64,000 bases of DNA from Azorinus chamasolen (GCA_963576725.1 OY755242.1:21511315-21575314), one strand, 5' to 3'. Counted from the first letter of the stretch, positions 1-11,666 are shown. Notes: a model not told the origin generated them from the sequence alone. Translations and numbers: made by a program.

Positions 1-379
1 TGAAATCGCGATTTTTATACAATTTCTGCTTTGAAACAATCATCAGTACTTTAATTCTGAAGGGGTTCGAAACGTTCAGGTGTGAACTGGTTTTGTTACG
101 AAACGTGCTCTCTACAAGAGTTGTCGTTCGTTTCTAAATACGCAATATATCAAGGAGTTGTTAGGTTATGCGTAGTAATATGTAATGGAAAATGAAACTT
201 TTCCACATATTTTTTGTGCGATATATGCTTTCCAAGTTAACGTTCGGTAAACGTTCGGTATTGGACTTAGAAAATATTTATAATAAAGCAAATCATCCCA
301 GAAAGCTTGCCATTATAATTATACAGAGAAAGGGTCAAATAACACCCCACAAAACAGGTGTCCAGTTTTGTTTAGAAAC
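1..379. other. No recognisable feature
   Basis: AT-rich sequence. A 65-residue frame at 192-389 has no recognisable motif. Confidence 0.5.
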
Positions 380-456
380 ATACATGTAGTTGAAACTTTA
401 AAAAATCTTTCCCTCTGGTGAGCGATTTCAGGGCCATCATGGCCCTCTTGTTTATA
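380..456 (+). repeat. 3' end of a tandem-core element (relic)
   Basis: TGGTGAGCGATTTCAGGGCC then ATGGCCCTCTTGTTT, the same terminus as at 5620-5655 and, inverted, at 42860-42890. The body is missing. Confidence 0.5.
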
Positions 457-1364
457 ACTTAAAACAGTAATTTTCTTCACAAAAGTTATTTCCCTTTGAC
501 ACAGTGTAAGAGTGCACTTCTGTTAGATATGGTAAAATAACTATTTTCAGTTATATCTTGAAAATTCAGTAAATACTAGTTTAAAACTTACAATAAGCAC
601 ATAATATTCCTGAAGCTAAGCTCATTAAATGGCGATTTTATTCCCATTTATTTCCCCCATGTTTGACGTTGGTGTCTTCAAGGATAATTGTTTTACAACC
701 AATTGTATGATGTTGAATGCTCATTTTCAGACAGCTTGCGTAAAACTTTCCCAACCTTGTGTACATGATTTTATGACTCAGTTTTAAAGATAAAGAATTA
801 AACTATCAAGGAAAAATGCCCCATCTCCAGGAAAAAATCTGGAAGTTCAGAAAATGAGAATGAAAATTGTTCAGCATCATTCTGTGTATCAGAAATAACT
901 TGAATCAGTTGTTTTTGGAAAATCAGCCGAAACAAAAATAACTGAAAACAGTTATTTTCATTATATGCCAAAAAACCAAAACAAACTATTTTCAGTTATG
1001 CCCCTGACTGATGTACATTTTAATTTTTGTGATAACATAATTTTACTGGTAGTGTTGGGCACCAACATTTGTTTATGTTACATTGCAGTGAGGCAAAAAA
1101 ATAATGATATTGGTCAGTGAAAACTGGTATAAGGTCAGGGAAAAGTCAGTGAAAAGTCAGGGAATTTTTTCTTGCCTCTTTGCTGGCAACCCTGTTTCTC
1201 ATCAAGAACAGAGTAAGCAGAAGTTCCAATATTTAAGATGTAATAAATTTAGGAAGTTGGCTTCCAAGTACATACAGATGAAGGGGTTTTGGGATGAAAA
1301 GGACCTGAATGGGGGCTTTGAATTTCCAAATTCTGTTCCTTATTTGTATAGTGATTGCTGAAGC
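457..1364. other. No gene recognised
   Basis: Several scattered copies of CTATTTTCAGTTAT and its complement (about 540, 930, 985) suggest a decayed repeat. An 85-residue frame at 1104-1361 has no motif. Confidence 0.4.
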
Positions 1365-1705
1365 GGAACTTCATACTCCTCTCAGGGGAGCAATATCAGG
1401 CCCATTTGGACCTCTTGTACTTTGCTAATTTTCATGAGACTTCCTAAGAAACTTTGCCTTAATGCAGTCTTGGACAGAGTAAATATTGGTCACGTATGGT
1501 CCAAAAATAGGTCTGAAGTGCCTGAAGACTCAGGTTAGTGTTTTAGGACCTATATTGCCCTAGTGTTGGATTATTCTTGAAGATCTAAGCTATAATTACT
1601 ATTCAACTGCTTACAGAACCACTGATTTCTTCTGAACATGTTCATGCAAAGCTAAAATGATGTACCTTTCTCTCTTGTTTTACTTGAACACAGCTTCTTT
1701 TTTTT
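1365..1705. other. Relic element end, otherwise nothing recognised
   Basis: 1370-1425 resembles a decayed GAGCAATATCAGGCCC...CCTCTTGTA terminus. The remainder shows nothing. Confidence 0.3.
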
Positions 1706-2345
1706 TAGCTCACCAGAGCACAAAGTGCTCAGGGTGAGCTTTTGTGATCGCCTGATGTCCGGCGTGCGTCCTGTGTCGTGCGTCGTTCGTCGTCAACAAT
1801 TTGAACCTTTAAAGTTCTTCTCCTCTGAATCTACAGGGGTCTCAGCTTTCATCTTTGGCACATAGCATCATATGTAGGTCCTCTACAAAAGTTATATAAA
1901 TTATACCCCTGGGGTCAAAATTGGCCCTGCCCCAGGGGTTTTCAGTTTTCAATAGAAACATATAGTGAAAACTTTGAACATCATCTCCTCTAAAACTAGA
2001 AGGTCCTCAGCTTTCATATTTGGCACATAGCTTCAACTTCAGGACTTCTACAAAAGTTATATAAATTATGCCCCTAGGGTCAAAATTGGTCCCACCCCAG
2101 GGATTTCCAGTTTTTAATAGCTGACTGCGTAAACAGCCTATGGGATCACCAGTTATGCATAGGAAAAACTTTAAAAATATTCTTGTCAGAAACTACATGT
2201 CCCAGAGCTTAGATATTTGGTGTATAGATTTACTTAGCATAACTTTATGAGTTTTATAAGTATCATAGTTCTGGGGTTAAAATTGGCCCTGCCCTGTGTG
2301 TATATACTTCTTTACACCAGAAATTACATTCTAAAGGTTTCTCCT
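1706..2345 (+). mobile_element. Tandem-core element, 5' part
   Basis: Starts TTAGCTCACCAGAGCACAAA and continues with units bearing TCTACAAAAGTTATATAAAT and GGGGTCAAAATTGGCCC (about 1880 and 2045). The same unit reappears at 5515-5570, next to a proper 3' terminus, so this may be one element split by later insertions. Confidence 0.55.
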
Positions 2346-2510
2346 TAATATCATTCTTAGCTGAGACCAGTCAGTGGGACTTCTTATATAATCACCCTTA
2401 GCCTGATCGGTAGAGTAGAAATTGTGTTTAGACAAATAACACACACTCATTTAAGATTGAGAAAACTGCGGATAATTCTCAAAATGCAGAATACTCTTAA
2501 AGCTTTTTTT

Positions 2511-4890
2511 TCAGCGGTTAGCTGTCTATTTTCACTCTTGTTCTAGTTTTCCACCAATCAGAAACTATGTTACATTGTAATTTGCATATGACCTACAAGT
2601 ATTTTCTAGTAAACCGTGTTTTCATTAGTTAATCCCTTGACTGGCATACAGCCTTTTTATAATGTCTCTACACATGGCCAAACTGAAAGTAGGACGTTTC
2701 GGCATAGGAAGTTTCGCCCCGGATGTTTCGACCCAGGACGTTACGTTTTGGCCATCTATTTATTCGGCCTAGGACGTTTCGGCAAAAATTGAAAATTTGT
2801 ATTAAAAAGCAAAAAATGAATAATCAAAATCATTTAATAACTATCTATATGTTAAATATTGATATGTGGTCCATTTTTTTGGTTTATACAGATCAGGATA
2901 TTAGCTAAGCAGGTGACATATTCACACTTACTCAACCTTGGGTACAATGAGTGAAAAAGAGGTGCTTTCAAATACTATAGTCATTGTTTAGTCATTAAAA
3001 CAGCCCCAGACCACACAACACATTACTAATGATTTACTATCCCATTCAGTTTTGATTTTAGTCTTGGTCCAAACTGTTTGCCACTCACTTTATGCTTTTT
3101 GTTTTTAGTCAAAATGTTGTTTAGTTCAACTTTTGGTGGATTCAATTACATGTACAATACTGTAGTCACGTAGTTGTTTATTACCATGACCGGTAAAACA
3201 ATATGAATTATTTATTACTTTGGTCATTATCAAAACTAGAGTATATAATACATAAACAATACTATTGAATAAAACTATATAAATTTATTATCCTCAAAAG
3301 GTGTGGATCAATTTTGACTATTCAATTTTTTGGTGTGTCATACTTTATATCAGTTCCTAACCCATTATCGTACTTATCACCTCATGGTAATGATTGCTGA
3401 GCATTATTGCCAGTTTGCCAAAACCACTATTAAACTTTAAACATTTATTATCATTTTGCTATCAATTTAATACAACATTTGATCACATCCACTTTGGCGA
3501 ACAGGTAGTTTGCCGAAACCACCATAATTCACAGGCAATGCTATAGGAAATAAAGAAGAAATGTTGTTTAGTATATATTAGAGTAGTGGCATTAATAGTA
3601 TTAATTACTATCACCGACCACAGCACCAATTAAGGCTCTGGTTATTCGCTCTCTGTGATATAAAGCTACTTACTGAAGGCTATTGTTACGGCTCTATCAC
3701 CTGGTGCTTTGGATCGAGTAGTAGGTTCAGATAGCTAACTTTATATTGTTTTAAAAATGCATGTATATTCAGTTAATGGTGTCACTAATGATGATGCACA
3801 CACGTCAATCAATGCATTGATCCAGGCTATAGATAAATACCTTTCTTTAAGTAATTACAGCCTCTGCACAAAAAAAACCTAAATTCTGTATGCTTTATTT
3901 AAAGTGTATTCAATAAGTTATCTTCATATCAATATAAATATACATGCTTTCAAGTAAATTTTTATAATAGGTAAAATGAAGAACTAACTTCAGATAGCTT
4001 TAAAAAAAATACCTTGACATTGTACATTTTAATAGTGATTTCCTATAAAAGCAACTTGATTTTTTCCATTATTAGTTATACAGTTCTTTCCCAGGGTACA
4101 TGACGATTTATTCCCGGCTGAAGGAAAATCATGTTGCCCGAGCCGTCAGGCGAGGGTTACATGATTTTACCAGCCGGGAATAAATCGGCATGTACCCTGG
4201 GAAAGAACTGTATAACGAATTTATTATACTGCAAAGTTTTACAGTTCGGATAATTTATATAAATCCATTTTGGCATGTTGAATCACTAAACACGCTAATT
4301 CCCCTAAAAGCGCCCCAATACATTTATTTCTACCCGAAGGTATCCGAAGTGGTCGGTATTGTATTTCATCGGCGTTCGTGTTATTATAGATGGCTGGACG
4401 ATTTAATAACCCCTCTAAAAACTGTTTTATTGGTCATTTCAAACAATGATGTTTTTTAATTCATTCCTGCATTGTTTTCTTTACGTATCAATAGTTGTCT
4501 ATTATAAATTTTGCTATTGTTTAGCCGAGTCGAGAGGTCGGTCTTTTGGTTTCTGACCATAATATGTGGGGCCTGCCATAGGGGAGTTCTATGTACCCTG
4601 TAAGCTCACAGGGTACATGGACTCATGTACACGGCTAGTTAACCAATCAGAAGTGAGGAGTTTACTTTGCAGTATAATAAAACTGCTTATTCTACTCCAA
4701 GTCATTTCCATTGCATGCTTCTCTGCTAGTATAATTACAAGCAACCCTTCATAGATTTAGTTCCCTGTACTAACAGAATCTCGAAACATTGAAATTAAGT
4801 TGGCAGAGATTTAATATCATTATGGTTTTGTACATTATGTCAATATTTGAATGCCGCTGAATATCTTTTTAAAAGATATTTCTTGTCATA
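2511..4890 (+). repeat. Segmental duplication, copy 1
   Basis: Collinear with 30177-31719 in three blocks: 2511-2690, about 3370-4060 and 4685-4890 match about 30177-30325, 30675-31525 and 31530-31719. Copy 1 alone carries the insertion at about 4073-4684 and the GGACGTTTCGGC-rich stretch at 2690-2790. No coding content recognised. Two internal gaps differ between copies. Confidence 0.75.
4073..4684. mobile_element. Insertion carrying a long hairpin, absent from duplication copy 2
   Basis: Copy 2 reads straight through this site (about 31515-31535). The insert opens with a 44-bp stem (4077-4120 paired with 4171-4214, CAGTTCTTTCCCAGGGTACA...) and ends ACTTTGCAGTATAATAAAACTG. A related CTGCAAAGTTTTACAG occurs internally near 4229. 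Terminal repeats beyond CAGTT are unclear, so the superfamily is unknown. Confidence 0.6.
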
Positions 4891-4959
4891 CAAATGTACC
4901 TATGCCCTGCATTAAGCTACCAGCTATCAATATAGAGCATATCTGTTGTGAATTTCAGC

Positions 4960-5450
4960 TTAACTCTTTGCATGCTGGGTAATTTTGTCATCTGCTAAAT
5001 TGTTGTCTGCAGCATATTCACAAGTCATCCTAACTACACACTTTCTTACTGAGTTTTTCAGAAGTTCAGTCTCATTGACAAACAGTTCGGATATCAGATC
5101 AGGCACCACATTATGTTGGCCCTGATCTGGATCCAAACTGTTTGCATAGGTCATTAGTGGTGGGAGAATCCCACTACACACTTTCTTTCTAAGTTTTTCA
5201 GAAGTTCAGTCTCATTGACAATCAGTTTGGATATCAGATCAGGCACCACATTATGTTGGCCCTGATCTGGACCCAAACTGTTTGCATAGGTCATTAGTGG
5301 CGGGAGAATCCCACTACACACAGAAGTTCAATCTCATTTACAAACAATTTGGATATCAGATCAGGCCCCACATTATGTGGGGCCTGATCTGGATCCAAAC
5401 TGTTTGCATAGGTCATTAGTGGTGGGAGAATCCGCCTCTAGCATCCAAAG
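4960..5450. mobile_element. HP-C foldback with its core triplicated
   Basis: Left end TTAACTCTTTGCATGCTGG is typical HP-C. The centre is a tandem array of about 140-bp units (starts about 5031, 5172, 5312), each with a palindromic GATATCAGATCAGGC...GCCCTGATCTGGATCC core and AAACTGTTTGCATAGG. The right end is decayed (TAGCATCCAAAGAATA). Non-coding. Confidence 0.6.
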
Positions 5451-5504
5451 AATACAAGATCCAGTGGTCTAATGCTCTATCCATTCTTTCACTACATTCT
5501 TTTA

Positions 5505-5655
5505 GCATCATGTTCAGGTCCTCTACAAAAGTTATATAAATTGTGTCCCTGGGGTCAAAATTGGCACCATATTGGAAACATATAGTGAAAACTTTGAAAA
5601 TCTTCTCCTCTTATTGTCTGGTGAGCGATGTCAGGGCCATTCTGGCCCTCTTGTT
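5505..5655 (+). mobile_element. Tandem-core element, 3' end
   Basis: One unit plus the terminus GGTGAGCGATGTCAGGGCC and CTGGCCCTCTTGTT. Possibly the other end of the element starting at 1706. Confidence 0.5.
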
Positions 5656-6349
5656 CAATTGACAGGTGGAAGACGGGAAGGGATAAATCTTGGAATGGTA
5701 TTGAAATTTGTAACTGGAGTAGAAACCGAACCACCTCTTGGATTTGGAATATCACCCTCAGTTATATTTGTAAACAGTGTGTCATTGCTGCCAACTGCCA
5801 ATACCTGTTCCAATCGGTTGACATTGGCAGTACCTTCAGACAACATTTTGCCAGATGATGAGACATTATTCAAACTATGATTATGCGTTTTGCAACAGTT
5901 ACTTTGGACTTGCATAATGTGTATAGGATAGCTGAAGGATATCTGTTGCATGAACTTTTGTCAGTTAATTACACTTATAAACCCCCTGCCAACAAGTATA
6001 GGGGTAATGCCAGTTTCACCTTGTTTGCCTATTTTTTATGCCTCAAAGGATTGTGGGTGGTTTGCATACAGTACTTATCTGTCTTTTCGTCTGTCAAACA
6101 GTATATATCTTTGTGTCCTGGCTGTTATTTTATACATAGATGGATTTCTAGTTCACCAGAACTTTGGCCAGAGTGAGGTATTGGGATGAATCTGTGTCTG
6201 TGGTATTTTTTTGGTGCATAGATAATCCTGTCATCTTATCACTGTCAGCCCCATGTGGTGCTGATGATTAGAATGTCACCACTGCTTGGGCTTGGGACTG
6301 TGCATGTCGTAAAAGGCGACTAAAGGGACTTACTTGCACAAAAAAGTAA
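5656..6349. other. No gene recognised
   Basis: Overlapping short frames (5572-5880, 5655-5951, 5877-6189) on both strands have no motif or splice context. Confidence 0.4.
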
Positions 6350-6529
6350 CATTAAATGCAACACTCTTTTCAAATTTTGGGCCATGGGCCTTCTTCAGGA
6401 AAGACAGTTTGTTCAACTAACTAGGTAATGTCCATTTTCAAAATGGACATTACCTAGTTAGTTGATTAAACCGTATTTCCTGAAGAACGCCTCTGGCCCA
6501 AAATTTGAAAAAAATGTTGCATTTAATGT
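6350..6529. mobile_element. 180-bp near-perfect foldback
   Basis: Arms ATTAAATGCAACA... and its complement close on a perfect inner palindrome around TCCATTTTCAAAATGGA (about 6416-6461, CTAACTAGGTAATG arms). No other copy in the window. Confidence 0.7.
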
Positions 6530-6539
6530 TATTATTTAT

Positions 6540-7295
6540 GATAGTTCCCTGTGGAATAGCTGGTACAGAGATTGTACAAAATAGTTTTAACCATAAAGTC
6601 TTGATCGAGTTCGATTTTGGTTTGGATCACATCAGTATGACCAGAGTTGCGGCCCCTGATTTAACAAAAAATGCTGTTTTTTCGACTTGTTTACACTCTA
6701 GAAGCCACATTTTTTTAGCAATCTGAACCAAACTGCTGTAAGGTTGCAATCAAGATTGAATTTTGATTTGATCACAACTGTATAACTAGAGTAATGGCCC
6801 CTTATTTGGCAAAGAAATACTGCTATAACACCTTGAAAGTAAGTACTGCTATAACACCTTGATCAAGTTGAATGTTGGGTTTGATTGCACTTGTGTGACT
6901 TGAGTAAAGGCCCCCTTATGTTGAAAAAAAGCACCAAAACTGTTTCCAACTTGTTAATACGCCAGAAGCCAACATTTGTAAGCAATCTCAACTAAACTTG
7001 CACAAAATATGTTTGGCTATAAGAACATGGTCAAGTTAAATTTTGGATTGGATTGCATCTGTAGGATTAGAGTTATGACCCCTTATTTTGTTAAAAATGT
7101 TGTATTTGGACTTGTTTATTCTCTAGAAGCAATATTTCTGAAACAATCATAATCAAAACTTGCTCAGAATATGTATTCTGAAAATTCCAATCAAATTCAA
7201 TTTTGCATTGGATAGGTCATGTATGAGCAGAGTTGTATACCCCTGATTTGGGAAATAATTGTGTTTATTAACTTGTTTACACTAACTGCTTCATA
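6540..7295 (+). repeat. Degenerate tandem repeats of about 150 bp
   Basis: Four to five copies of a unit with TTTTGGTTTGGATCACAT, then GGCCCCTGATTT, then ACTTGTTTACACTCTAGAAG. Looks like the core of an old tandem-core element without ends. Confidence 0.5.
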
Positions 7296-7429
7296 AGGCA
7301 ACATTCCTGTTTAACTGTTTTCATTCCACATACATGTATACTGTTTAGTCTGCATCATCAGCATCAATCTTGTGTGTACATACAATCAATCTTGTAACAG
7401 ATGATCACTTTGATAATCTTGCATGTAAG

Positions 7430-7935
7430 TGGTTGCTTGAAGCAGGATATAAGTAATGCAGAAAGCTTATATATGTGCTTTCTGCCTTCATATAAAATGA
7501 TCTTGATTATAAACATAATATTCAAGATCATTACTGATTAAAATCTGTTTTTTTGAAAGGCTAATGGATGAAATATTGAATTTTATACTTTAAATTGAAA
7601 AACAAAATGAAAGTAATGCAGAAAGCCCATATAGCATGGTTATAAGCTAAAGGCAAAAAAAAGTAAAACAGAATCCAATAGAAGCTTTCTGCTTTTCACA
7701 CTTCTTGCTTTTAGCTTCTCACAACCTGGATTTAAAACAGTCAGTGATTCCTCATTTCCATATATTAGTCAGGACATTGTATTAAATATATGGAGGAAGG
7801 CATAAATGCTGTTTTGAACAGAATTTTTGAAGCAGATATAGTGAATGTGTGTGTAAGGCATATGACTGCTTAAAGCAATATGAAAGTAAAGCAGAAAGCT
7901 AACATGGGATATTTCTTTTTTACTAGCTTGTTGCA
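7430..7935. repeat. Relics of HP-T/HP-E cores
   Basis: Repeated TGAAAGTAATGCAGAAAGC and its complements (about 7450, 7605, 7680, 7880) are broken copies of the GCAGAAAGCTCC core. No intact ends. Confidence 0.4.
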
Positions 7936-8134
7936 TTAATCCTTTACTCCTTTAGCTTGTTTTCAGTGTTGAAGACAAGTGGTTGTTTAATGCAGGCTGA
8001 AAGTAAAGCAGAATACTGCTTTAGGAGCATTCTGTTTTACTTTCAGTCTGATTTAAGCTACCATCTGTTCGGATATAATAAATATTTCTTATGCGGCATA
8101 GTAATGACTGTACAAACTATGGAGTAAAGGGTTC
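7936..8134. mobile_element. HP-E foldback: TTAA-type ends with an HP-T-type core
   Basis: Ends TTAATCCTTTACTCC and GGAGTAAAGGGTTCA. The core AAGTAAAGCAGAATACTGC...GGAGCATTCTG sits between GTTTAATGCAGG and ATTTAAGCT arms, as in the TA-target HP-T family. Confidence 0.55.
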
Positions 8135-8485
8135 AGCTTCCAACTAGTTTAAAGCATTTTATACAAAAGTTTGATCATTATTGAACTGGACAATGCTGAA
8201 TTAAAAGATTTTGTCTGTTTTACAGGATATACCCTAAACAAACAATATAAAAATTATGATAATTGGAGATATAGGGAAGCCAGCTTGAAATCTTACTTTA
8301 GAATCTGTCAGGTGAAAATATAGTTCTTGATGAAGGGAGTGAAGTCAATACAACAAGTCAACATTCCCTTATTTTTATGTCTGCACCAGCATAATACTTA
8401 GTACAGACAGAAGAATTTAATGGTGGGAAAATATTACTCCTCTTGATCAGGAGCTGTAAAAATAAATGAATTAAAACATAATCAT
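8135..8485. other. Nothing recognised
   Basis: AT-rich sequence between a foldback and the Harbinger remnant. It could hold the decayed 3' flank of that transposon. Confidence 0.4.
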
Positions 8486-8752
8486 TTAACTAAAATGTTG
8501 AACAGCATACACATTCATGGACCTATCTCCATTTTCATTATGGTCCACCCTCACTTCATCAGGTGGGTCCATGTCATTTGCACATATCACCCCTGGCAAG
8601 TCCAAAATTATGCAGCACTGCACAGGAATAAACAGTCACACATGTCTTCAGTGAACAAAGTCTGAGACAACATTTAAGGCAGGGGAATATCCTTTTCAAT
8701 ACACCAAATCTCTGTTCAACAACAGTTCTTGTTCTTGTCAAGCCTCATCAAA
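8486..8752 (-). pseudogene. PIF/Harbinger (HARBI1-like) transposase, C-terminal remnant
   Basis: Minus-strand reading gives FDEA, then TRTRTVVEQRFGVLKRIFPC, then SCAVLHNFGLARGDMC, the C-terminal part of the Harbinger DDE nuclease with its VVEQ.FG.LK hallmark. At least two lesions are visible: a frameshift between FDEA and TRTRT (about 8738) and a TGA (8574-8576) before the DMDPPDEVRVDHNE tail, which reads in another frame to a stop at 8486. No N-terminal part or inverted repeats were found. A dead fragment. Confidence 0.72.
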
Positions 8753-9258
8753 TCTGCAAAATGAGATTTTACACTAGAAAATATTTTGTCACATGCTTAG
8801 GTTATTCTTGAATTTCTTAAAACATAGTAAAGTGACCTGATGTTGATTATTCAGCAAGTAATGTTTAACACATGGACTCCTAGTGATGAGCAAACTGACC
8901 CTTTACAAACAGCTACCTGTAAAGTGTACACTTGTCTTAAGCAAACAGTGTTGATCAAAATCAGAGGAGCCCTTTGATCTGGATATACAAAGTTTGTCAT
9001 TTAAAGACACTAATAAATAGATGTGTATTTGCACACAAAAAAATAAACAAATAAAAATAGAAAGAAATGAAATGAAGCAAATTATGTGGCATTGATCTGT
9101 ATATATGGCATTAAAAATCTGAATCCCCCTTTTTTAGATTTTTTTCATTGATTAATCTACTCTGCCTATAGAGGGATTAGATCTATGTTAAAATTTCACA
9201 CCAAATATTTCGCTTACAGTACAAGTAAGATAAAACAGGCATTTTATAGATATAATAA

Positions 9259-9530
9259 TGGTGCTTTGGCCGAGGGCTTAGAGCTAGGAATCTCAAGTTT
9301 GTGTGCCTTAATTCTCTACATGGGTTTGAATCCTGGCTGAGTTAATTTTCAAATGGAAGCTAAATAAGTAAAAAAAAAAAATACAGGTTTAATACCTGGA
9401 TATTTAATGACAGCTGATAAAGTTGACAAAATCAGGTACATGTTCTGCATGGTGCCTGGATCCTAATGTGTGTGCAATCTATGGCACCCTGGTGACCACA
9501 TAAGGAAACCCTGAAAAAATAAAAAGTTTC
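9259..9530 (+). repeat. Possible tRNA-derived SINE
   Basis: A box-A-like TTTGGCCGAGGGCTTAGAG and a box-B-like GGGTTTGAATCC (9322-9333) lie about 50 bp apart, as in a Leu/Ser-type tRNA head. They are followed by an unrelated body with an A-run (9370-9381). Box B has T in place of the usual C and the acceptor stem does not pair, so it is not a working tRNA gene. Confidence 0.35.
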
Positions 9531-9548
9531 ATTTTATCTAGTTTTTTT

Positions 9549-9603
9549 ATGCCCCCAAAGCTAGGCTTTGGCGGCATATAGTGATCGCACCGTGCGTGTG
9601 TGG

Positions 9604-9634
<31 letters not shown>

Positions 9635-11336
9635 GGTGGGTGGGTGTGTGTACCTTTTGTCCGGAGTATATTTCCTTTGTCACATCAGCTACGGATACCA
9701 AATTTGGTGTGTGAGTTCATCTTGGGATGGGGGAGTGTCGCGTACCATTTTCATGTCACTGTGACCTTGACCTTGACCTTTGACCTTGATTTTACAAAAA
9801 GCTTGTCCGGAGCATATCTCCTTTACCTTACCAGCTACAGATTCCAAATTTGGTGTGTGAGTTCATCTTACGATGGCGGAGTGTCGCGTACCATTTCCAG
9901 GTCACTGTGACCTTGACCTTGACCTTTGACCTCGATTTTAAAAAAAGCTTATGCCTTACCAGCTACAAAAAGCTTGTCCGGAGTATATTTCCTATACCTT
10001 ACCAGCTAAGGATTCCAAATTTGGTGTGTTAGTTCATCTTGGGATGGAGGAGTGTCGCGTACCATTTTCAGATCACTGTGACCTTGACCATGACCTTTGA
10101 CCGATTTTACAAAAAGCTTGTCCGGAGCATATCTCCTTTACCTTACCAGCTACAGATTCCAAATTTGGTGTGTGAGTTCATCTTGGGATGGCGGAGTGTC
10201 GCGTACCATTTCCAGGTCACTGTGACCTTGACCTTGACCTTTGACCTCGATTTTAAAAACCGCTTATACCTTACCAGCTACAAAAAGCTTGTCCGGAGTA
10301 TATCTCCTATTCCTTACCAGCTAAGGATTCCAAATTTGGTGTGTGAGTTCATCTTTGGATGGAGGAGTGTCGCATACCATTTTCAGATCACTGTGACCTT
10401 GACCATGACCTTTGACCGATTTTACAAAAAGCTTGTCCGGAGCATATCTCCTTTACCTTACCAGCTACAGATTCCAAATTTGGTGTGTGAGTTCATCTTG
10501 GGATGGCGGAGTGTCATGTACCATTTCCAGGTCACTATGACCTTAACCTTGACCTTGACCTTGACCGATTTTACAAAAAGCTTGTCCAGAGCATATCTCC
10601 TATACCTTACCAGATACGGATTCCAAATTTGGTTTGTGAGATCACCTTCAGATGGCGGAGTGTCGCGTACCATTTTCAGGTCACTGTGACCTTGACCTTG
10701 ACCTTCGACCTCGATTTTACAAAAAAGGTTGTCCAGAGAATATCTCTTATACCTTACCAGCTGCGGATTCCAAATTTAATGTGTGAGTTTATCTTGGGAT
10801 GGCGGTGTGTCGCGTACCATTTTCAGGTCACTGTGACCTTGACCTTTGACCTAGATTTTACACAAAGCTTGTCTGGAGCATTTCTCCTATACCTTACCAG
10901 CTACGGAATCCAAATTTGGTTTGTGAGTTCATCTTGGGATGGGGGAGAGTCATGTACCATTTTCAGATCACTGACCTTGACCTTTGACCTCAATTTTACA
11001 GTCCGGAGCATATCTCCTATATCTTACCAGATACAAAAAGCTTGTCCAGAGCATATCTCCTATACCTTAAACGTTGACAATCAACCCAGGGTCCTTTTTA
11101 ACGTTGAGAATGACTTAGGGTCCTTTTTAACTAAGTTTTGACGCTTGGCTCTTTTCTTAGCTATCATAATCGTCAAAGGTTCTGTTTCTAATGTTAAGAA
11201 CTGACTCCTGTGTCATTTTTAACAGCATCAAAATTTCATGTTACACCTGCATTACATTGTATTGTTTTTCCACCAAAATGCATTTCGGTGTCAAACACTT
11301 TGGGGGCATTTGTCACCCGTGACGACCCTCTTGTTT
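9549..11336 (+). mobile_element. Tandem-core (pearl/Helitron-like) element
   Basis: Opens ATGCCCCCAAAGCTAGGC and closes CTTTGGGGGCATTTGTCACC, then CCCTCTTGTTT, so short inverted ends bound it. A GT/GGGT microsatellite (9593-9650) is followed by about nine units of 145-170 bp containing CAAATTTGGTGTGTGAG and GTCACTGTGACCTTGACC. The layout matches mollusc elements with tandem cores plus a microsatellite. The 212-216-residue frames here arise from repeat periodicity and are not genes. Confidence 0.65.
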
Positions 11337-11390
11337 AAAATAGATTTATAAAACAAAAAAGCATTGAAGTAGATCTATATAGACCTATCA

Positions 11391-11666
11391 TTCACCCTTT
11401 ACTCCATCTATATACTCATTTCAATGCTTGTAATTAATTTCTCCTCCTAAGTAAAATAAATAAAATAATGCATTGAAATTTATCCTGAATAAAACAGTTC
11501 CACTTTATAGTCATGAATATGCCCCATGAGAAATATTTCCTATATCCTACCAGATGGTAGCTTAAAATAGGTTGAAAGTAAATCAGGGTGCTCCTAAATT
11601 TTTAAAAGGCCATTCTGCTAAATACTTTCAGCCTGCTCTAAACAACAAGATAGAGTAAAGGGTTAA
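11391..11666. mobile_element. HP-E foldback, degenerate core
   Basis: Ends TTCACCCTTTACTCCATCTA and TAGAGTAAAGGGTTAA. The core has GTAAATCAGGGTGCTCC and CATTCTGCTAAATACTTTC. Second example of TTAA-type ends around an HP-T-like core. Confidence 0.5.

Noticed and set aside
5555..6189. Overlapping open frames of 66-102 residues on both strands
   Set aside because: Mutually overlapping, no domain, no splice context, partly within a repeat terminus.
9259..9345. A tRNA gene
   Set aside because: Box A and box B resemble tRNA promoters, but the acceptor and T stems do not pair properly; kept only as a possible SINE.
10039..11141. Two long plus-strand open frames (about 215 residues) that look like repeat proteins
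   Set aside because: Their periodicity equals the tandem DNA unit of the element at 9549-11336; the phrases recur in several frames, and no independent coding signal is seen.
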